DNA from: Acanthornis magna
Lineage: Eukaryota; Chordata; Aves; Passeriformes; Acanthizidae
NCBI GenBank assembly: GCA_036785705.1
Contig: JAWUZG010000056.1
Location: 5,271,001 to 5,335,000 of the forward strand
DNA: 64,000 bases
Reading direction: 5' to 3'
Under the pieces are notes generated by a model that searched no databases, had not been told where the DNA came from, and saw only the letters and a program-made list of their open reading frames with translations. Below, piece by piece: positions 1-12,852 of this stretch; the first letter of the stretch is position 1; the number at the start of each line of letters is the position of its first letter. The position numbers and the translations under genes are program-made.

Positions 1-3000
1 CTGTTCACTTGCTTCCACTTTGGTTCATACTCCCTCTGGCTGAAAAATGTCATGTGTGAGGAAGTCTCAATGTTTGAAATGTAAAACATCTTGTTAGTCC
101 TATGAAAGCATGTGACAGATCAGCCAAGTGCTTGAGCTGTGTGACAACTAGCAGGTTTTGTTGGCTTATTTGTTGGTTGGTTTAGGTTTTTTTTTCCCAA
201 ATGAAAATCTGCTTCAATGGCTGTAAGTCAACAACACATTTCGACAGAACCTCAGGTCTCATAAATTTTTAGAATTTTATTGAAAACAAGGACATAATAC
301 ATATATCTACACAATTTTCTTTGTCTGCTATGTATGAATTCATGTGGTCATAATTTTACAGAATTTATCCCCAGAGGAAATAACACATTGCTTACTAACT
401 TTGCTTATTGAGGGCAAATTAAAGTCTTACTTTTGTTTATTATGAAAATGCTAAGAAATCCCTAAATTTCTCATGTAATATCCCAAAATTACCACTCCAT
501 TATATGCTTCATAACATTATTTAAAAGCTCTTTTTTCTTTACTAAAGTGATGTTTCCAGATTTTCCCAAGTCATAAACAAAAGGGAATCAGAAACAAAAC
601 CAAACCCATGAAAACTATACTAAAACAGAAGTCAACTTGTATCTAAAATACAGTTCCAAGAAACTAATTCCTGTGATCTGTAGAGGCTAGTCCCAGCTCT
701 TGCATACAGTGGTAGTCGTTAAGTCAGTGGAGGGAGATGGAGAGCTGCAGCTGTTTATTCATGGTTACTGTGGTACCAGCCCCATGTGGACACAAACACC
801 TGCCCGAGTGTACTTGTGCCACGCTACTGCTTCATCTCCCACACAGGCTCAGATACAAGCTCTGGACAAGTTGGTGTTTGCCACTAACAGGATCCAATTA
901 CTGGGGTTATCTTGTGAGTATCCTGACACTACTGCACTGCAATTAATATTTATATACTTCAAATACAAAAAGCAAGCAAACAACAAAACCTTATGAATAC
1001 TTATCTCAGAGTTAACTCTACACACATGATACAACCACACTCAATTGTCCCTCATTTTTCCTACAAACTTGCAAAGGAGGTTAAAAACAAGAAAAAAAAA
1101 AGTAATAAAGTCACTAAGAGGAAATGTTATTTTATCTACTCTCTTCCACTTTATCAAATTCTTAATGTTCATATCTGTTAAGTATTGACAGAAATGACAG
1201 CCGAGAGACACAAGGATACTAACAGATTCTGAAAGAGGTTCGTGATTTCAAATACAATAGCTGGTTTGCATCCAAGCATCTGATAGGATTACACTCACTC
1301 CACAAGAGATTCTGTGTTGTTTCATTCCATTTTCCTCCAATTGTCAGTGTTAGAAACTGTATTTCGTTCCAAAGGAAATTATCTTAGTACATCCCAATGA
1401 TATCATTATTGTTTAAACGGAAGACAGTATCCTGTTCATATTTTTAGAGGCTTGAGCAAAAAATCTCAGGTTTGTTTAGAGTCTCTTAGAAAGCCCTTCT
1501 CAAAGGAATGGTCACAGCCAGGGCAACCTTTGTTAAAAAGTTTTACAAGTGCTTCAGTAACACAAATTTATTTATAATATTATCTAACATAAATAAATAA
1601 TAAAAGGTTCCTATACTCCAAAAAAATTGTCCTTCACTTTAAATGTGACATTTAACTGGACCTTCTCCTCATTATTCCCACACAAAAACTACAAGCTTGT
1701 CTACAGGAATTACATTTACAGCAACCCAGAAGATGCAATTTGCATAACCTTGATTATATATGCGTAACTTATTCCTGAACAAAATTAATGATGAACTATG
1801 AGTACAGCTGCTTGCAAAGACCAAGGTCTCACCTATATAAAGACACACACAGAGCAGGGTTAATCTCTATGGAGATGCAAGTACTTAAGTGCAAAACCAA
1901 TATGTAAAATAGGCTGTAGGAGTCATATTTACACAGCCAACATAAGGCCACAGCTTCATGTGTATTCAAGCTAGTTATGCCTCCCATTTTTCTACTGTTA
2001 AACTTTGTCTTAATTACATTGTATTCTTTAAACACTTGGCTTCACACCCATCTAGTTTCTTTCAATTAACTCAGCCATGCGTTTTCAAATTTAAATATGC
2101 AGTCAGTACTGCAGGCCCTGAGCCCAGGCCCCACCAGACAACAAGATGATATCATCACACTCTGTCTGAGAGACATAAGCTGAGTATAGAAAGAGAGGTT
2201 AAAAAACTCCACAGAGGAAAGGAGCTTCACAGTGTGGTGGACTGAATCACATAGAAGGGCTTACAAAGCCTATGCAGCCAAAGTGACCTGGTGTGGGCCC
2301 TGTGAGCACAGGTTTAACCAGCTCCCATAAGCTGCCACACTTCTCACCTTCACGCTGGAACAGCATAATTACTGGGGGAAATGAGAGAGGTAGGGCTGCT
2401 TCTTTACGAAGCTTGAGTGTTTGTGGAATTACAATGTAACATTACATGCCAATTGTTCTTAAAAGCTGCTACTGCTGAACATTTGCTCCTTGCATATAAC
2501 AGCTAATGGTGTGCAAATAAATGTATGAAGGCATACCCCAACCAAATTCAACAAGGCCTACAAAATACTCTGAGCCTGATTTACATCACTAAAGACACTC
2601 CCCCATCTCTATATAAAAACTGAAATTTTACCCTACTTCTGCATTATGCTTACGTTGAAATAGGATGCCAATGAACTACCCCCTTTTGTGTATTTTTATG
2701 TACGTGGAACACATCTTCCATTCTAATAAACTCCAACAGTTCTTAAAGATATCTTTCAATAGAATTTAAAATAGGGTTAAAACATTCCTAATGGCTACTA
2801 ATTACTTATCAGGCTTCTTCAAGTGTGTATGAGAGCTTATACAAACACACAGAGAAATACATAAACACATGTCCATATGAGTATGTAAGCATGGGCAGCT
2901 CAGACAATACATCTCCTTTTCACGTGGTATTTAGCTTCCACATCCACATTTTAGCTACTTTTAAATGGTGTGTGTAATGTACATGCAACTGAAGTATTAT

Positions 3001-6000
3001 GAATCACTGCAGATGCCTGGAGTCAAAATACGGTCATGCTCAGACTACTGAGAGTCATATCTGAATGGTAATGACTCCTGGGCATGCCTGGGGACCCTCA
3101 CAGAAAGGGGCCACTGAAGCACCTTCCAGTATTCCCAATCCTCCTGGTGGTTTTTTGCAGTCTAAGTGCTTTCTGAGACATTGCTCCAACCGCATTTATT
3201 CCTCACTGGTCTCTATTTTTACCAAAATCAAGAAGAATGTGAAAAGTTATTACAGAATATTAATTTTAAATCTCACACTCTCAGCCTGGTTAATTAAACC
3301 CATAAATACAAAAGATGGATCAGGAGAAATTAGAACAATTCTTTTGGCTAAAAATTTAGAGGCATTCTTGGAAGAATAAAACTATATACTTAAAATGTCT
3401 GGTTATGGACTTTATCATCCACTTTATTTCACATAAAACAAAAGGTTATAAGCCTACATTTGGATAAATTCCTCCAAGGAGGCTGCCAGCTCTGTTGGCA
3501 GAGATGGTACAAGATCAGAACAAATACAGTGAGCTCTAATCCCAAACAGTGGCAACTCCATGACTACGACTCCACTAAATCTTTAGCACATGCATTTTTA
3601 ACATGTTAATTTCTTGGGTTTTAATATTAAATTTTCATACTTGACTATACGGAAAAATATTAACATTCTGATTTAACACTATTCAGAGTCAAGGTCAAAG
3701 CAGTTTCTGAAATGTGTTCATGTTTCCAGATAAACATGCCTGGAATAAACAGTCCAGGAACACGTGAAACACCTTCCCTCATACAATAACCTAGTAACGC
3801 AGCATTCTCGGTTAGCGGATTCTCCATTCTTCCATCAGTTAAGAACAGAAACAGCAAAACCAACCTATTTGTTGTGGTTTTGCACGTCCTTCCAACATTA
3901 AAAACAGAATTATCAAACCTAAGTTCAGGTTGGATGTGTCAAGTGTGTACCACCTTCCTCTGCAGTTTGTTGAGACCTAGCAACAAAACCAGAAAAATCC
4001 TAACACCTTCATCTCATCCTGCCCATTCAAACCATTTGTTAATCTCAATATGGTAAGGCTGTAAATCTTTGCAAAATCTGCTTCTGAATGGTTATCACTG
4101 AGTTGATCAGGTAGAGGATAACCTCCTTGTACCCTTAAAAAAGGAGAAGTGGGACAGACAGAAGAAACAAATTTCTTAAGCCTGCTTTACCTGAACACAT
4201 GGGCAGTAGGCAGCTGCAACATTCTGCTGCCATTCAGAGTTGCATGCAGAAGTGAAAAAATGTCCCATTGTTTTAGTGTTCATTGCCATTTCTCAGAAAT
4301 CTATTACTATCAGTGATCTTGACCAGATCCTTGCCAATCCCTTTCTATCAACATAGGGAGATGCTGCCATAGGCTGAACATTGTTTTGCATAGTCAGACT
4401 CATGTGCTTTAATATCAATATGCAGATATCAGGTTATTTCCATTGTAAAAATGCCATATAATAATGACATCCTCATCACTATGACTTCAAAACGCAGAAA
4501 TGACATATAACAGCAGACTACAGAATGAAACTGTGGTCTACTTTTGTTTAAATTTCTATATGTGCAGAATTATTTGGCCTCAAAATACTTCAGCAGCTAT
4601 TTTTAAATAACAACCTGCCCACTATGATCCAGGCTGAATAAACTCATAGCACATATGTTCATCTTGCATTGCTCCATGACAAAAGACTTAAAAACTCACA
4701 TTTGAGGTCATGCCATTTCACCTGCACATTTCAGATGACACTGCAGAACCCAGAAAAACCAGTTTCACCAATACTCCCAGAAAGATCAACTTCCTATTAC
4801 ACAGTGTAAACCAGAAGAAGGAACTGTCACCAATTCTTTTCTGCAGCTCTGTCATCCTCATATTGAGGTAAAATTCCTTATACAGGATATACCACAGACC
4901 ATTTCTGCAGTGAATTAAATTCCACATTTCCCACATAAACTCTGCCAGGGGAACCTAAGTGGGTTTTCAGACACTTTAGTAATGACAGTGAGATCTAATA
5001 ATGCAATTAACAGAAATTAAAATAAGCTGGTTTGCTTGGAGGCAGTTCAGGCAGCCTAAGCAGCCTAGATTCATTAGATTTAAAAGGAAAATGCAACTAA
5101 AGTCAGATAATGAGAATAAAATTTTAAAAACCCAACCAGTTATGTGATACCTTCATGGAATAGACAGGCTCTTCAGAATATCCCCCACAAATTCAGTAAT
5201 CAAGGGGGTTAGTAATGATAAGGCCTTTTAATACTGTCACGACATTAGTTACCTTTGTCATGCATATTTGCATTTAGGTGGCATTTAGAAACAGTTAATA
5301 TCAGTTACAATTCAAGGTATATGTAAACCAACTAGGAATACTTTTCCTATGATTAATGTATTAGAAACACCTTTCAATTGTAAACACACACATGTAAAAA
5401 TATCAGTCCCTTTATAAGATACTTCATTTGAAGCATTGCATTTTTTGTTTATCTCATATTAATTTTTTTAAAACCATGAATGTTAAACAACAAATGGTCT
5501 ACTAAAAACAATAATCTTCTCTTATGTGAAAGACTACCTTAATATCTGAAGAGAATTTTAACAAAAATTAGAAGCACTGCCTTCCTGTTTTACAGAGTTT
5601 TCTATTTTAGAAGGGTAGCTGTGTCTCAAAATTAATAACATAAAATAAAAAGCAGTATAATTGCCTTTCATAACATGACAAACTTCTGAAACATAATGCT
5701 TACTACATTGTTAATGGTATGTTTCAATACTGTATGAAAGTTTTCGCTTCAGTTTATAATCTTTTTCCAAAAGAAAAGACTAAAGTTCAAACTAACACTC
5801 TAATTATAAAAAATAAAAAAAAATAATAATAATTGAAAAAAAAAGTTATGGTAACTTATTACACTCTTACATTAATCATCAGTAACCACATCTGGCTTAG
5901 AACACACTGTGAACATAAGCAGATTTCTCCTGGGTATAACATGAGAAAAAAACCCGAGACAATTCAACGACTATGACACTTCCAGAAAATGTAATTACTA

Positions 6001-6590
6001 GTCAAACAAGTTCTTACAAAGCACCTTGAAAACGTAAACAGTAGCTTGGTTTTGCCATTTTAATTAAATTTTTATAGAAGTTTTAAAGTTCTATTAAAAC
6101 CAGCTCTAGAAAGAGACTCATAACTACAAGACACGTGACAGTTGTCAGCATAGGCGTCAGACACTGAATCTATCAAGTTCCCATGGGTGTACCACAAGTC
6201 AGGATACACTTGGGGGATTTCTGACTCACCTACAGGATTTGCTTCTAGGAGTCCACACAAGATAAACACAATGCAGATGTTCAGAAAAATAGAACACCTT
6301 TCAACAAGGTTTCCACTATTGCTATTTTGATAACCATTCAACTTGCACTGCAACAGTTTTTAAAAAATATTTGCATGCTAAAAAAAAGAGAAAGATAAAG
6401 CTGCAACAGCTGTTCTGTCAACTGCAAATCTAATGCAAACTCACCACAGAAGTTTCATCGCAGCACTGATCTCCCCATAAAGTTGTCATCAAATTGGAAG
6501 GATATAAATCACATCAGATGCAAAGTTAATTGGAAGAAGAACAAATGGCAGAACTGCCACTCTAAACTTTTCCCATGAAAAAGAACACAC
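1..6590. other. Gene-free stretch, possible first intron of CGNL1
   Basis: No exon or long ORF could be supported on either strand. The sequence is AT-rich with short homopolymer runs, for example an A-rich tract near 5805-5845. The longest local ORFs are about 100 codons or fewer and match no family I recognise. If the CpG island to the right is the CGNL1 promoter firing leftwards, this stretch is its first intron. That rests on gene order, not on any coding sequence here. An octamer-type motif ATGCATATTTGCAT lies at 5260-5273. Confidence 0.4.
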
Positions 6591-6895
6591 ACAATGCGGA
6601 CACACCCTTTCGCAAAATATACGCTAATTCGCGGAATAAAGGGAGATGAAGAGTCAAGAGTGCCCTCTGCCCAGGAATGCCAGGAATCCCTGCAGGAATG
6701 CATGCGAGCAGGCGGTCTCGGCGCCCCGCGGGGGCTCCGGGCCCCGCCCGCCCACCTGGAGCCCAGTGCCGGCCGCAGCACCTCCAGCTGCGGCAGCACA
6801 GCCGCCGCTCCGGGGCAGCCGCGGCCAGCCCCGTTCGGGGGCAGACCCCCGCTCCTGACAGCCGCAGGGACAACGAAGAAGGACTCTGGTCTTAC

Positions 6896-7450
6896 CGGAG
6901 TCTGCTCTCCCGGCAGCTCCCTCTCCCCCTCGGCCGCTGAGCTCGCCCGCCCCGGGGCGGCCCCGCTCCGCTCGCCAGCGCAGCCCCGAGGAGCGCCCGG
7001 GGGAAGGGCTGCCCCGGCAAGGCCGGCGCTCCGCCAGCTCCCCGCGCGTCACCCGCCGGTCGTGCGGGGAGAGCCGCCGTGCTCTCTCCTCACGCCCGGG
7101 AGGGCCCGGCGCCCTCGGCCTTCAGAAAGGCGCGCGTTTAACGGAGCTAAGGAAAGCAGCGACCCAGGGCGCCTCGGCGCCGGGAGCACCGCCACAGCCG
7201 CGGGCGGCAGCGCCTGCGGCACCGCACGGCGACGGCCCCCGTGCCCGCCGCGTTCCGGTCCGGTCGCGCCACAGTCCTGTGCCCGCCCGGCCCCGGCCAT
7301 CGCGGTAGGGAAAAGCGGGCGACGCGGTGCCCCCCTCAGCTCCCAGACCGCCGCCGCCGCTCTCCTCACCCGTCCCGAGCCGCCTCTCTCTCTCACGGGG
7401 ATCCCCGCCAACTCCGCGCCGCTCTCTCCACCACCCCGCCAGCCGCGCTC
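6896..7450 (-). other. CGNL1: Candidate non-coding first exon (CGNL1 5' UTR)
   Basis: On the minus strand, GC-rich sequence ends in CTCCG followed by GTAAGACC, a near-consensus splice donor at 6894-6895, at the left shoulder of the CpG island. This is the layout of a vertebrate untranslated first exon. In mammals CGNL1, a junctional paracingulin, lies downstream of TCF12 in the same orientation, so a minus-strand CGNL1 start is expected here. The right boundary (transcription start) is a guess: no TATA or initiator fixes it. No CGNL1 coding exon occurs to the left, so gene identity is inferred from synteny only. Confidence 0.4.
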
Positions 7451-7506
7451 GCCGCCGGAGCCGAGTGCGCACTGCCCGCCCCCTCCAGCGGGGGAGGGGG
7501 CGCCGC

Positions 7507-7530
7507 GGCCGGGCCGGGCCGGGCCGGGGA
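7507..7530. repeat. Short GGGCC tandem run in CpG island
   Basis: About four consecutive GGGCC-type pentamers are followed by GGGGA. The run is GC-box/Sp1-like and prone to expansion or sequencing dropout. It sits in the middle of the CpG island and just upstream of the plus-strand splice donor at 7558. Confidence 0.7.
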
Positions 7531-10500
7531 GGAGCCAGGCGGGGGGCGCTCCCGCAGGTAAACCGGGGGCTTCCCGCCGCTTTCCCGCCCGTCCGCGACC
7601 TTTGGTCTCCCTGAGGGAGCGCGCGGCGCGCGCCGAGTCCCCCGACGACACCTCAGCCGCAGAATGAGGGGAGATCGCCCCGCTCCTCCTCAGCTCGGGC
7701 TGCGGCGAACCGCACCGGGACAGAGCGGGGTGGCCGCAACAACCCTCTGAAGAAGAAACTGAGTCCCGGGCCCGGGTACTGTCGGCTCGAGGCCGCCTGA
7801 CAGTCGGGTTTGTTTTCCCTCGCCGTGTGGAGGCGGCTGGAGAGGTGCCCGCGCGGCGGGAAGGGCTGAGGCAGCACAGGGACGGGGCAGGGCGGGCGCG
7901 GCCCTGGACGTGAGGAGGAGGTGAGGGAAGCGCAGAGAGCGGGGCTGCAGCGCCCGAACGGGGCAGCGTGCCCGTGCTGCTCCCCGAGCAGCGTCACAAG
8001 CACCTCTGGGCACACCTTGGTGCCGCCGGCACTTTAGGTGATTTCCACACTGTCTTCAGCTAGACTGGAAATATCACAACAGGGTCATTCCAGAATATTC
8101 TACACATACAGTGGGAACTGAAGTGCTGCCATACTAAAGCATGTATCTCTCCCTGATCCATCAGTGAAGGAAAGGTAGGTGCTATAGACTGGGGGTTTAG
8201 AGGCATCATCCAAAAAAATCCCAAAAAACAAGTGTCTGCAATCATGTCACTAAAAATGGGCCTCAGACAATTTTTCCCATGCTTTAAAATTTGTTCTCAA
8301 GATTTGAACAACATAAACCACAGAACATTGTCAGAAGATAGGTTATAGTGAATATAAAGGGGGGAAAAAACCACAACAAAAGGTGATATACCCCTGTCTA
8401 CAACAGAAAAATGCTAGGCAGTGATCATGAGAAGAAAAAATTTAGTATATGGGTCATGAAAATCGTATCAAAGTTGTTCAACAGGGGGAGCATGGATAGG
8501 AACACATCCTTTCAAATCCAACAGTGCTGGAGATCACTGCTCAAATTTCTGTCAGAGCTGCTCTGATACTTGTTACATGTCTGTGAAAACAAGCCCAATT
8601 AGCAAACACTACTGTGTGTATATGTATGGAATTTTATATAATTACATGGGTTTTCTGTAAAGAATGGCCCTGTCTTAATTAGAATGTATAAGCAGAAGAG
8701 GTTTGACTGGAAAAGGCAGTGTTCCAAATACAACATCAGTATTAACACTGCTGGAACACTGTACCCAGCTTTAGGTTCTGTGTTGGGCAAAAAAAAGGTA
8801 AAGTTCTCACAGTCTACACCAGAAAATTTAATTAATTCTAAGAGTTTTCTTAAAATATGTATTTTGGTAGTATTAAAAGTCAGTATTCCATAAGGATCTA
8901 TTGAATTCTGCAAGAAACAGTAAAAAGCATAGCACGGGGCCAGAGAAGTAGGGTCTGACAGCAATTGCTTGTGATAAAATGCTATATTGATGGTTAATCA
9001 GAAGAAAGAACTGTAAACTAAGAATTGCACAAATTATAAACAGTTCTAAAGAGCCAGCTACTGACTGTTTGCTGAGAGGATGGAAGCATTAGGTGTGACA
9101 GGGTCTATAGAGACTTCTGTTGCACCTCTACATAATGTACTAAGTTGATTCTCCCCCAAAATGATTATTGAGATGAAAGTCATAGATATATGGAGTTTTC
9201 TGCCCTTAGTATTAACAAAAAAATGTTCACGAGACAGAACAGCCCAAACCTGTGCTGCCATCTTGATCTTTTACATACTTTGCTGTTTAACATTTGCTTT
9301 TCATATGTGTTTTTTTCCACATAACCCAAGTCCATAACTACTCATGGAGCTGTTTAAGTAAAAGGTATATATATAATTTGCTTAGCTCCTTTCCCTGTAG
9401 TTTTTAAGAAAGCATGTGAAGTTCATACCCTCACCCCAACTGAAAAAAACAGGAAACAGGGAATGGAAAAGAAAGTAATTAGACTCTTTTTTTCCTCAGT
9501 TACATGAGTTACGTGGCAAAAATGCAGTTGATCTCATGGACATTTTACAGACATATATAATGGCTGTATTTTATTTCAATTAGAGTGTTAAGAAACATGC
9601 TGACAGTTTGTTCGGCCTCATATTGTAGTTTTGTAAGATGTGAAGGAATTGCACTTAATAGAAAACAAAATGGTTCATTAAAGAGGTATACACACCTATA
9701 ATTTTCACATTGCTGTTAGAGGTTAATGAAAACAGTGTTAATCAATGATATTGTACAATAATACGTTTCCATTGCATTTAGAAGCAAACCAGAAAAACAG
9801 AAAAAACATAAGATTAATTTCTTGCTAAAACAACCAGGCTATGATGACTACTAGTCATTAGTATATAGTCTGTAATTAATTCTTTTCATTACATACCTCT
9901 CAGGTAACAGCTCAGGAGACAATTCAGTTGCTATCTGTCTTGCTCAGCATTAAACTGCTCAGAAAATTGTTCTTTTGTTCTGCACTGAGTTTCAGAAAAA
10001 TATGCCAAGACCTTTTTCTTTCTTTTATTTCTTCCATTTACTTTATTTTTTTGTATCAAAGGTGGGGGGTGAAAAAAAAGGTGGGACCAGCGCAATTGCT
10101 AAATTACTTGTATTGGCTGTGAACATCCCAAACCAAAGAGTTAGTGTGGATTTTCACAAGCTCTATCCTACACTTCCTCAAACCTCTATCTTATTGAGCC
10201 TTTGAGGAAATTTTATTTTGAACCTTTGACCCTTTAATAGTTCATTAAAACTGTAGTTTAAGTCAAACATTTTGTCAAACAATTTCTTGCAGACCTTTGG
10301 CATATTCTCAACATGAGTTTTACAAGTACTCGGTTATATTAATGCTGCAAACATGAATTGTTCGGTAAGAGCTGTCGTCCAGCTGGAATACTGCAAAAAG
10401 TGCAAGGTTATCCAGTGAGGTAAGAATTTTTTGAAGGAATGTATACAAACCCAGCAATAAGCTAAAATTGCACTGAGGACAGATTCAGGTCATATACAGA

Positions 10501-11320
10501 ATATTGGCACAGGCTGCCATTTCCTTTCTCACCCTTCATCCACTTACTTCTCTTTTCCTTGCCTTTAAGTGAAGGTTTTGGTCGTTGTTTACAAAACTGG
10601 CTCGGCGCTATGATTGATGTCTCTCTGTTCAGGCCGTGTATTATCAGGCAGTTGGGAAACACAATACAAAATGGAGTTTGCTGCTAAAGTAAAAACAAAC
10701 AGCAATGCCCTAGCAGCTTGTGCTGTAGTTGAATTCCAGCTGCTGGCTACTGCAGCACACCTTGGGAGCTGAGCAGCACTCCTGCCCTCAGCTCTGCTTG
10801 GGCAGTGAGTCCCACAGTGTTGAAAGCCTGCTGTATTAGTGCTATACTTGGCTCCTAGCAAGATGCACCTCTATCTCTCCCACTACACGTTTAATTGAGT
10901 TTTGACACTTTATTATAGTCCCTGATTTCCTTTCAGGAAAGGATCTAATCCAATGATCACAGTAGAAAGTAGGAAAAAAAGGTCTGGTATATAATTCCAC
11001 TGAAGCACTATTTCTGCCTCATCTTTTACAATGTATGTTGGAAATTTTCTTTATTATAAAAGATTAAATATCTGTTGCTTAAGAAGTAACATTTATCCTT
11101 CTTACTACTGTATTCAGTAAGCTACTCAATAGACATTTTTATCTATTTCTTATTTCAAGAAACACAGTCTTAAAAATTCAGGTCTTTACTTTCAGAGAAG
11201 GATGTGAGGTATTTGAAGAATTGAAATTGTATGCTCTTATCAAATACTTTTTAATATATGATCTCTGGTTTTTCCTCAAAAATGAAGGGAAGCCTTTCAT
11301 TTTCTACCGCATATCCTGTC

Positions 11321-11402
11321 CCCCCCTTTTCACAGTGGACCTTTTCTGTCTCTCTCCTCTTTCTTCCTCGTCTCTGTCTGTCTCCTTCCTTCCCCCCCCC
11401 AC
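11321..11402. repeat. Polypyrimidine tract
   Basis: About 80 bases on the plus strand are nearly all C and T, with C7 and C9 runs at the ends and TCTCTC/TTCCTC in between, interrupted by a short CACAGTGGA. Such mirror-like purine/pyrimidine DNA can adopt triplex structure and is often slippage-prone. Confidence 0.7.
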
Positions 11403-12833
11403 CGCCATTCATTTCTGTTTGGGGGTAGCCCATCTTTTAGATTTCTTTCATTTCTCTATTCTCCCACGAGCAGCTATCAAGCACAGGGTACTGCTGACAG
11501 AACACAGAGCATGGGGTTCTATCTCTAACCCAAGCACACAATGTGGTCTAAAACAGCCTGAATAATCCTAGCCATTAGGCTTAGACATATATTCAAGAAC
11601 GTGTTTACATTGCAGGAGAATAAGACTTGTTAAATGAAATGTATGAAATGACATTAAATTGTAAACCAAGAGATTAATATTTTCAGATCACTTCAGAACA
11701 CTGGAAAATACTTTATATTCACTAATGCATGGTAAGGAAAAACGTAGGAGATGAAGATTTAAATTGTAACTTGTCTTCTATAGAATTTAATTTCATTTAT
11801 TTAGCTCAAGTTTACAAATACTCTTCATGTTGAATATAAGACTGTCCAATTATTAACCTTACTCATGTACATAGAAATCAAGAGTGAGATGAAGAGAAGA
11901 TACCACTGACTTTAAAAGCTGTTGAGGGAAAAATACTCACAACACAAAGTTTGATCACAAATAATATGATTTTTTCAATATTTGTTCAATAAAAATATTT
12001 GGCTAGTAATTAAGTGAAGAGTTAAAACTGATATGAACTTAAGATTTTGGGCACTGTTCTGCATCTAGCCACAATGAGGCTTTCTGATCTCCCATTCTTT
12101 TCCTTAGACAACTTTTGGCTACATCCATGTTTCTTCCTTCACCTTAGTGACACAGTCTTGCTCCCGCTAGTCTTATTCCAGTAATCCTAGCAATGGAAAA
12201 AGAAGTTTTCTTTCCAGAAAGAGCCTGCCAAAAGCCTAGGTACTGCCAAGTGCATCTACATTAAACTTCCAGAAACCATTGTTGTCGTTACCTGCTCTGC
12301 TGTGGTCTGTGCAAGCTCTCCTTGGCTGAGCCCAGGCTGCTGGGATTTGGCTGTGCCCAGGCTGCAGCAACAAACTGATTTTTTAATAGTGCCGTAGTCT
12401 GAGCCTCTGTTTCCGCAAATACTTGAAATTAGTAATTTGCTGGCATTGTCAATGTATTTATTGGAAGAAAGTTTAAAGGGTGTATTGTTTCAGTCGTTGA
12501 AGATGTAAACATTGATTCATTTATCACAGAAATAGTAATGCAGAAAATGAAATGGCTTCTTCTATGCTCTTTATGCACATAACTCTAAATTATTTCAATA
12601 GAGAAGAGAAACGTTAAATTACCTGTGTCTAAACCTAAGCATCACTATCCCAAGTAAAAATTAACTCTTTTTCTTATAGGCATGCATGGATGTCTTAGTA
12701 AATACGGTTTGGGGTGGAGTTTTGTCTACTTTTGGAAAAGGAAAGGTTTGTGGAAGCTTAAAGTACCCAATCCAAGGCCTTTCCCCTGCTGAGTCCGGGG
12801 GAGCGGCTACGGTCCTTTTGGGCTGTGGAGCAA

Positions 12834-12852
12834 TAGCACCACCTGGTGGCCT
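12834..12852 (-). promoter_or_regulatory. Strong CTCF-like binding site
   Basis: Read on the minus strand, the site is AGGCCACCAGGTGGTGCTA. It matches the long vertebrate CTCF consensus (TGGCCACCAGGGGGCGCTA) at all but three positions, and one mismatch is a CG-to-TG change. It lies in a local GC-rich patch (about 12680-12890) inside AT-rich DNA, between the candidate CGNL1 promoter and TCF12, where a domain boundary would make sense. Occupancy cannot be judged from sequence. Confidence 0.6.

Larger units (their letters stand above)
6690..8000. promoter_or_regulatory. CpG-island promoter, probably bidirectional
   Basis: About 1.3 kb of very GC- and CpG-rich sequence stands abruptly inside AT-rich DNA, the usual signature of an unmethylated vertebrate housekeeping-type promoter. 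It contains GC-box-like runs (CCCCGCCCGCCC near 6743) and a GGGCC tandem run at 7507-7530. No convincing TATA box is visible. Splice donors point outward on both strands: minus-strand CTCCG/GTAAGACC with GT at 6894-6895, and plus-strand CGCAG/GTAAAC with GT at 7558-7559. The large ORFs across this interval (up to 357 codons) are Pro/Arg/Ala/Gly-rich in several frames at once, as expected of stop-poor GC-rich DNA, and are not called as genes. The position beside the 3' end of TCF12 suggests the CGNL1 promoter. Confidence 0.75.

Noticed and set aside
6072..6353. 93-codon minus-strand ORF followed by a good GTGAGT donor (minus strand, about 6226-6231)
   Set aside because: The donor is attractive, but no matching acceptor with a pyrimidine tract gives a sensible exon, and the protein is unrecognised. 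I could not support it as a CGNL1 exon.
6658..6675. Second CTCF-like motif (GGGCAGAGGGCA on minus)
   Set aside because: Only about 9 of 12 core positions match. Too weak to call without a weight matrix.
6594..7667. 357-codon plus-strand ORF with many overlapping ORFs on both strands
   Set aside because: It spans the CpG island. Long ORFs in several frames at once, Pro/Arg/Ala/Gly bias and no domain show it is stop-poor GC-rich DNA, not a protein gene.
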